64,000 bases of DNA. Source: Silene latifolia. Its lineage: Eukaryota > Streptophyta > Magnoliopsida > Caryophyllales > Caryophyllaceae. This document shows positions 57,163 to 64,000 of this stretch, piece by piece. Within the stretch, counting starts at the first letter, position 1. Every line of letters starts with the position of its first letter. The notes beneath the pieces are model-generated. The model did not search any database and was not told the origin of the DNA. It saw only the letters and a list, made by a program, of their open reading frames with translations. Both the position numbers and the translations under genes were made by a program. The stretch spans positions 168,016,325-168,080,324 of the forward strand of contig NC_133536.1 of NCBI RefSeq assembly GCF_048544455.1. The letters are read 5' to 3'.

Positions 57163-57356
57163 AAACCACAACAAAACAAAGACACACACTACGACACTCC
57201 AGACTCAACAACCAAAACAAACTCAACATAAAACATGTTACTAACCCAAACTCAACCCGACTCAACGACAACAACTATACCGACATAACACAAAAGGGTA
57301 TATAAACTCTTAAAAACTCTTTGCGATCATCTCCTACCCCCCTAAAAGAAACAAGG

Positions 57357-58077
57357 TTACGTCCCCGTAACCATACATAGCTGATAAAAAAGGAAAGGGT
57401 AACGCTCTCTCATGGCATCCTCTGCCTCCCATGTAGCTTCCTCAGTCTCGTGGTTAGACCAAAGGATCTTAAGTAAGACTGTCTCACCGCTCCTAGTCTT
57501 CCTAACCTTCCGGTCAAGAATCTTCTTAGGTACCTCAAGATATGATAAAGACTCATCTAGCTCTAAGCTCTTTTCCTCTAACACGTGTGATGGGTCACTC
57601 AGATACTTCCGCAGCTGCGATACATGAAACACATTTTGCACTCTCTCTAACGCAGCCGGTAAAGCCAGACGATATGCAACCTCCCCAACTCGCTCTAAGA
57701 TCTCATAAGGCCCGATGAACTTCTGACTCAGCTTGCCTTTCTTCCCAAATCTCATAACCCCACGCATAGGAGACACTTTCAGAAGAACCTTATCCCCAAC
57801 CTGAAACTCTATATCCCGGCGATGTAGATCTGCATAACTCTTTTGCCTATCCTGAGCTGCTCTCATCCGTTCCCTGATCATCTTTATCTGTTCAACCATC
57901 TCATGTACCATCTCTGGTCCTAGAACCACTGCCTCAGCACTGTCGTCCCAACAAATCGGACTCCTACATCTCCTCCCATATAAAGCCTCAAACGGTGCCA
58001 TGCCAATACTAGTGTGATAGGTGTTGTTGTAACAAAACTCTATCAAATCCAACCTCTCTTCCCAGCTACCACCAAAG
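57357..58077 (-). pseudogene. Integrase C-terminus with chromodomain (element G)
   Basis: The frame carries FCYNNTYHTSIGMAPFEALY, the GPY/F module (KFIGPYEILERVGEVAYRL) and a chromodomain (YLEVPKKILDRKVRK ... ILWSNHETEEATWE). It is nearly the same protein as in gypsy1. The upstream catalytic core is separated by the H insertion. The frame is open here, so this copy may be younger than gypsy1, but it is truncated within the window. Confidence 0.9.
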
Positions 58078-58930
58078 TGTGGGAAATAATCTGTATACTT
58101 CCCTTATTATTAAAGGATTATAACGAATTTAATGAAGACGATCACTAGTCATAAAATAAAGTACATAAACAAAAGTATAGGATTTAGAAATAACCTTTGG
58201 TCCTAGCAAAAATGACCTAAGAAAAATATCAAAATTGATATTCGCCTATTAGTTTCACCCAAGACGATATGAGATATGCCCTTTTGATTATGCTAGAATC
58301 GATCCAAATTTTCTGTAAAATTTAGGTTGTTTTTGTGTTTTCTTGATGAGAGGGAGAGATTAGGTTAAAAGAGAATTAGGGTTAGAAAATGATCTACCTT
58401 TCTCCTCTTATGGAAACCGAAAATGGGAGTTGAATAAGGAAGATATTCTCTACCCTAATTCGGCCCATGTAACCGAAATAAGGAGTATAATCTCCTTATT
58501 TTTGGTTATTCCAAAAATGTATAAAATGTGTTAAATTGTCATCTAGTGAGGATCGAACCCATGACCTCTTGGTTTGTGTACCCTCACTATTACCACTATG
58601 ACATATTCATCTTGTTGATATTAAATATAACCGATTACATTTAATTACGAATTAACAGATTAATTCGTCCAAGCTAACATTACATACATTTAATTAAATA
58701 TAACTTATTATATTCAATTAACGAATTGACAGTTAATTCGTCTCAACTAATATTATTTAATCTTCATTAAATAATTGTCTCATCAACACATTGACTAACT
58801 TTTTAGTCATATTAGGCATCAATGTGATCATATTTCTATAATCACATCTCTCAAACACATCCTATAGGTGTGACCTTTAGGGACCAGTTGATCACCGCCA
58901 TCTGTATGATAATAACGTCAAACTTTCTAG
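58078..58930 (-). repeat. 3' LTR of element H (inner border approximate)
   Basis: The outer terminus reads TGTGGGAAAT on the plus strand (ending CCCACA in element sense). The inner border near 58930 is not certain; no clear polypurine tract was found. It contains a tRNA-like segment at 58541-58610. No other gene is seen. Confidence 0.7.
58541..58610 (-). other. tRNA-like segment with B-box match
   Basis: On the minus strand the ~70 base segment begins GTCATAGTGGTAA, carries GGTTCGATCC (B-box match, 58550-58559) and ends ATGAC, which pairs with the GTCAT at its start. AGTGAGG and CCTCACT also pair inside it. It has no convincing anticodon arm. It could be a tRNA-derived insertion, a pol III-like promoter remnant or chance. 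Confidence 0.45.
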
Positions 58931-58963
58931 CAAGCCAACCGTTATTAGGTAAACGTTAATAAA

Positions 58964-60802
58964 CTAATTTAACGGTTTAGTGAGAGGATCCGCGATGTTA
59001 TCATCCGTCGCAATCTTGTCTATCACTATCTCCTCTTGCTCCACGTAATCACGGATCAGGTGAGCTTTCCGATGTACATGTCTAGATTTGTTGCTAGACT
59101 TTGGCTCCTTAGCCTGGAAGATGGCACCTCTATTATCACAATAGATGGTGATCGGGTCATTCGAACTAGGAACTACCGAAAGTCCTTGTAAGAATTGACG
59201 CATCCATATCGCTTCTTTTGCTGCCTCCGAATCGGCATAGTACTAGGATTCAGTAGTAGAATCTGCTACAACACTCTGTTTGGAACTCTTCCAGCTGACC
59301 GCATCACCATTAAGAGTGAAGACGAACCCGGACGGAGATTTTGAATCATCTCGATCTGTTTGGAAGCTAGCATCTGCGTAACCGATTGCGCATAGCTTAG
59401 TATCGCCTCCATAAGTCAATACCTATTCCTTAGTCCTCCGTAGGTACTTGAGGTTGTTTTTAACAGCTATCCAGTGTGTTTCACCTGGAGTCTTTTGGTA
59501 CCGACTCATCATACTCAATGCATATGCCACGTCTGGACGTGTGCATATCATGGCATACATGATCGATCCTATTGCAGATGCGTAAGGAACACGACTCATG
59601 CGCTCAATCCCTTCAGGCGTCGTGGGTGACTGAGACTTGCTCAACTGCATCCCAGTCTTCATTGGAAGGTTCCCCTTCTTGGAGTTGGTCATGTTGAACT
59701 TCTTAAGAATCTTATCCAAATAAGACTCGTGACTAAGTGATAACGTCCGTCGTGATCTATCTCGGTAGATACGGATTCCCAAAATGCGTTGTGCCTCACT
59801 CAGATCTTTCATCTGGAAATGGTTCTTCAACCATTCTTTAACCGAAGATATGAGAGGAATGTCATTCCCAATCAAGAGTATGTCATCAACATACAACATC
59901 AAGAATACAATCTTGCTCCCACTCGACTTGATATATAAGAATGGTTCTTCGACCGATCGAGTGAAACCATACTCTTTTATCACCTGGTCGAAACGATGAT
60001 TCCAACTCCGAGAAGCTTGCTTAAGTCCATAAATGGAACGCTTAAGCTTGCATACTTTCTTAGGATGTTCAGGATCTATGAAACCTTCGGGTTGCACCAT
60101 GTACAACTCTTCCTCCAAATAACCGTTTAAGAAGGCGGTTTTCACATCCATTTGCCAAATTTCATAATCATGAAATGCGGCAATCGCTAAGATTATCCGA
60201 ATGGAACGTAGCATGACTACAGGTGCAAAAATCTCATCATAATGCAATCCGTGCACTTGAGTGAAACCTTTTGCCACAAGTCGTGCCTTATAGGTATTTG
60301 GTTGCACGTCTACAGAACGCTTTATTTTGTAAAGCCATTTGCACTGTAGAGGTTTTACCTTATTAGGTAAATCAACTAGATCCCACACGTCATTCTCATA
60401 CATGGAGTCCATCTCGGATTGCATGGCTTCGAGCCATAGCTTCGAGTCGGAACAGGTCTTGGCACCTTTATAGGTAGCGGGTTCATTACTCTCTAGGAGT
60501 AAAACGTCATTCTCCTCGACTATACCAATGTATCTGTCCGGAGGATGAGAGACACTACCCGACCTCCTAGGTTCCGCAGTAATATTAACCGTATCATCAG
60601 TTGGAGGAACAACTTCCTCCATCCGTTCCTCGGTCGTTGGTTCTGGAATCTCCGACAGCTCAAAGGTTCTATTACTCGTCTTGTTCTCGAGAAATTCTTT
60701 CTCTAAGAACGTCGCACTAGCCGCAACAAAAACTCGATGTTCGGTAGGCGAATAGAAGTAATGACCAAATGTTCCTTTTGGATAACCTATAAAGTATGTC
60801 TT
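58964..60802 (-). pseudogene. Copia reverse transcriptase and RNase H (element H)
   Basis: LDRQ-type linker sequence is followed by WLEAMQSEMDSMYENDVWDL, CKWLYKIKRSVDVQPNTYKA, ARLVAKGFTQVHGLHYDEIF, the catalytic FLMLYVDDILLIGND and LGIRIYRDRSRRTLSLSHES. RNase H ([55 protein letters not shown]) ends at 58964. TAG codons lie at 59420-59422 and near 59242. The same frame continues from the integrase across the TAG at 60803-60805. Confidence 0.9.
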
Positions 60803-62923
60803 GACCTATCGCGGGCCGAGCTTATCCTCGTATCTCCACTTGACATATGCCTCGCAGCCCCAAACCCGAATAAAGGACAAGTTAGGGACCGTTCCCTTCC
60901 ACATTTCATATGGAGTCTTGTCGACAGCTTTAGACGGACTTCGGTTAAGTATAAGAGCAGTTGAAAAAAGAGCAAAACCCCATAATGAATCAGGCACTAC
61001 CGTGTGACTCATCATGGATCGAACCATATCAAGTAAAGTTCGATTTCTCTGTTCGGACACACCATTTAATTGAGGTGTTCCAGGTGGAGTTAACTGTAGA
61101 GCGATTCCACAGTCTTTAAGGTGTTGATCAAACTCATTTGAAAGATATTCGCCACCCCGATCTGAACGAAGTGCTTTAACCTTTCTACACAGTTGGTTTT
61201 GTACCCTGTTCTGGTACTCCTTGAATTTCTCAAAGGACTCACTTTTATGCTTCATTAAGTAGACATATCCGTATCTACTTAAATCGTCCGTGAAAGTGAT
61301 AAAATATCTGTAGTCATCTCTAGCGTTAATTGACATAGGTCCACATACGTCCGTATGTATGAGTCCTAATAGGTCACTAGCCCGTATTCCAACACCTTTG
61401 AAGGAAATTCGAGTCATCTTGCCAATGAGACATGAGTCACACGTGCCATATGTAGAAAAATCGAATGCGGGAATAGTCCCATTATCGACGAGTTTCTTTA
61501 CACGTTTCTCATTTATGTGTCCCATTCGACAATGCCATAGATAGGTTTTATCTTTGTCACCAACCTTTGATTTCTTATTATTCATGTGTAATACTTCCGT
61601 GGTTTGATCTAAGATGTAAATTCCATTCATGGAAACTGCTTTGCCATAAATCATTTCATTGAAAGAGAAAATACAGCTATTATCCTTTATTGAAAATGCA
61701 AAACCGTCTTTAGCAAGTACGGAAACTGAAATAATGTTCTTAGACAAACTGGGCACATAGTAACAGTTATATAAAAATAACTCAAAACCACTACGGAGTT
61801 GGATTACGTATGTTCCCTTCGAGACAGCAGCAACTCGTGCTCCATTCCCGACTCGCAGGTCCACATCACCTTTTTCGAGAGGTATGATGTTCTTTAGGCC
61901 CTGCAAATGATTACACAGATGAGAACCACAACCAGTATCAAGTACCCAAGTTCCGAAACTTGCATGGTTAATCTCAATCATATGAATATAAGATGACATA
62001 CCAACAGGAACGACGCGGCCTGCTTTGATGTCCTCACGGTAGACGGGACAGTTCCTCCTCCAATGTCCAGTCTTGTGACAACGGTGGCACTCTATGTCAC
62101 CGCCCTTGCTCTTTGCCTTGCCCTGTGAGCCACTAGTCTCACCAGGTGCACTCTTACCGTTTCCTGGCTTCTTAAACTTAGGCTTACCTACAACTAGGTC
62201 GCCATGAGCCTTGCCCTTACCTTTACCCTTATTTGAAATCATGAGAACATCCTGCTTCATACTCCCACTCAATTTCATATCCTTCTCGGTCTGTACGAGA
62301 AGGGAGTATAGCTCATGAGCACTCTTTTTCAAGTCATTCATGTAGTAGTTCGCCCTGAAAAGGGCAAAACCATCATGAAGAGAATAAAGCATTCGGTCAA
62401 TGACAACGCTCTCACTGATTTTGCAATCAAGAGCCTCCAGCTTCTCGACATTCTCAATCCTGTGAAGAATGTGTGGGCTAACCGGTTGGCCCTTCTGGAG
62501 TTTCGCATCAAAGAAGCGACAGGTATGCTCATATGTAACGATTCTCGGTGCCTTTGAGAACTCGTTAGTGAGCGTGGTGAAAATCTTTTTTGCACCCTGA
62601 GCAATGAAGCTTCTCTGCAAATTGGTTTCCATTGCAAAGATAAGTACGTTCTTTATCGCACCCGCTTCCATAACGAAGTCACTATAAGCGAGTGACTCGT
62701 TGACTCCTGCATTGGGGCCTGGGTTGACCGGCATTAGCTCAGTTAAGTACTTGAGCTTACCGTCATCAATGGCAACATTCCGTAGTGCCGTCTCCCAGTC
62801 CGCAAAGTTGGACCCATCATTCTTCAATCGCGTGGACTGATTCATGTGGTCCATGAAAGCTTTCAGCCAGGACTCGCGTCCAAGTGTGGCACTAGGCATT
62901 GGGATTGCATTATTTCCAGCCAT
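60803..62923 (-). pseudogene. Copia gag, protease and integrase (element H)
   Basis: The ATG at 62923 opens MAGNNAIPMPSATLGRES. Gag has WETALRNVAIDDGKLKYL, HILHRIENVEKLEALDCKIS and a zinc knuckle CHRCHKTGHWRRNC. Protease has TWVLDTGCGSHLCNHL. Integrase has the zinc region (HCRMGHINEKRVKKLVDNG ... CDSCLIGKM), GLIHTDVCGPMS, KALRSDRGGEYLS and QLNGVSEQRNRTLLDMVRS with the catalytic glutamate. The 705-codon frame ends at a TAG (60803-60805) in the middle of the polyprotein. All catalytic residues are present, so the copy is damaged mainly by nonsense codons. Confidence 0.92.
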
Positions 62924-64000
62924 TTCGTTGTAACAGTATTATGAAAATAAACGTGTTCTACACTGCGAGAAGAAGAATAAAAATTATAAGCATGTGCATC
63001 GTTTATATTTTTAAGTCTAATGAACTATAGTCATAACGAGAAGACTCAAAACATTTATACAATTGACCTCCCTCAAGAATTATATAAATGATCCCAAGAC
63101 TCAATTCTCTGTAAATTGATAAGCTAACCTTTTAGCTAATTCTACCGTTAGAATTCTTGGTCGATAAATTTCTGTAAATTCTATCTTTAGTCCATCATAA
63201 TCACGAGAAACTCTTCGGACTATGATGTTGAGGTAAACTAAGTCAACACAACTACTTACCCAACGTAGAAGGGGTCATATTATGCCTACCGACGAAGAAG
63301 GGATTCATAGTTGTTTGCCCTTATAAAGACTAGTTCTCAATTTCGGTTTTAGAGGAAGATCCCATCAACTTTATTTTAATTCATTTTAAGTGAACTAATA
63401 TCTAGCATGCGAGAATGAATAAACTAAGGTGATGGCTTAATAAGTGTGTGACATCTGTATGTCCATGAAAACTAACATACAACCTATATGAGTCAATTTT
63501 CATGCATTTTAGTAATAGGTGGTTTGGTTTTAGGCGGAATATGATGCAAAAACTAACATGTGAATGAAAAGCAATAAGAATGAAAACGTAAAAACAGTAA
63601 AAGTCCTAGTGCGGCCTATCCTATCAAAATGAACAATAAATACAAGTTTGGAATCCATCCTTGGACCCGAGAAGCGTGTCTTGATGTTCCATCTTGATCC
63701 ATGTAGCGGGAGTGAGCTCCAATCTCCATCTTTAGTCTTCTTCGAAAAATTACAATAAATAAAATTTACATAATAAACCTATTTATTACATTCTAATTTC
63801 AAAACCCAAAAACTAAAGAAAAATAAAGGAGATTCGAGATCTCATAATTACATAAAAATCATGTTTCCTTCATTACGAAAACATAATTTGACTAAGGCCA
63901 CACTAAGTATTACAAATTACAACTGATTGCAAAAAAAAATACGTAAATTAAATTCATTCAATCGATTCATTCAACAAAAATTAAAATGCATCAACTAAAA
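62924..64000 (-). other. 5' region of element H, no gene seen
   Basis: AT-rich sequence upstream of copia gag. I find no iMet primer site and no copy of the 58078 LTR terminus here. The 5' LTR therefore probably lies beyond the window, or the leader is long. Confidence 0.55.

Larger units (their letters stand above)
55795..58077 (-). mobile_element. Element G: Tekay-type chromovirus, 3' part
   Basis: The minus-strand 3' LTR (55795-57124), polypurine tract and hairpin, and integrase C-terminus (57357-58077), cut at 58077 by copia H. It inserted after ACAATT in the E LTR; CAATT (55790-55794) is the likely duplication. It is very similar to gypsy1. The rest is outside the window. Confidence 0.9.
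58078..64000 (-). mobile_element. Element H: Ty1/copia element (5' end outside window)
   Basis: The minus-strand 3' LTR begins at 58078 and the polyprotein runs from 62923 to 58964. At least 1 kb of leader or 5' sequence reaches the window edge. The insertion target is the integrase of G. Gene order gag-PR-IN-RT-RNaseH is copia type. Three in-frame TAG codons interrupt an otherwise complete polyprotein. Confidence 0.9.

Noticed and set aside
58541..58610. Functional tRNA gene
   Set aside because: B-box and paired ends are present but no convincing anticodon arm; kept only as a tRNA-like segment.

Overview
The window is plant repeat DNA from a eudicot-type nuclear genome. It is almost entirely LTR retrotransposons, many nested in one another. 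I found no host protein gene, rRNA, intact tRNA gene or CRISPR array. I cannot name the species; the Athila, Tekay and copia lineages only show that it is a land plant.

Layout. 1-6733: a non-autonomous Tekay-type element (element 1) with 2.56 kb LTRs and a non-coding interior, its left end cut by the window edge. 6734-7647: decayed repeat DNA. 7648-8987: a second Tekay-type LTR with a primer-binding site, followed by non-coding DNA and a broken Athila ORF-1/env-like gene (element C, 10602-19511). That gene is split by a complete chromovirus (gypsy1, 11340-18655, minus strand) flanked by a GTTAC duplication. 19960-28726: Athila-type element A (plus), which has gag, a protease-like region and an env-like remnant but no reverse transcriptase or integrase. 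About 28732-32725: Athila-related element B (minus), with only a gag-like remnant. 32726-36769: a small copia-type LTR with its primer site and a gene-free interior. 36770-37927: the start of LTR element D. It is interrupted by Athila element E (minus, from 37928), the only Athila here that keeps reverse transcriptase, RNase H and integrase. E is interrupted by element F (plus, 42802-51289, gag and protease only, young LTRs). In its 5' LTR E is also interrupted by chromovirus G (minus, from 55795), which is in turn interrupted by copia element H (minus, 58078 past the right edge).

How the parts relate. A, B and F lack a polymerase, so they would have to move using enzymes supplied by relatives such as E. 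Gypsy1, G and H carry near-complete polyproteins broken by a few stops or frameshifts.

Most notable unannotated structure. (1) Every chromovirus and Athila polypurine tract examined is preceded by a short perfect or near-perfect hairpin with a purine loop. The stem sequence changes between elements while pairing is kept. (2) In element 1 and four Athila-type elements the hairpin and tract module occurs twice. (3) Element-specific 10-16 bp palindromes (for example ACTCGATCGAGT, CCCCGATCGGGG, CAGTCGATCGACTG) are scattered through LTRs, leaders, 3' regions and the gag-protease linker of different clades. In E they encode an in-frame TRSS repeat. (4) Chromovirus LTRs share a CTCGG-GNRA-CCGAG hairpin near their 3' end. 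(5) Gypsy1 has an inverted LTR fragment in place of its 5' LTR, yet has a clean target duplication.
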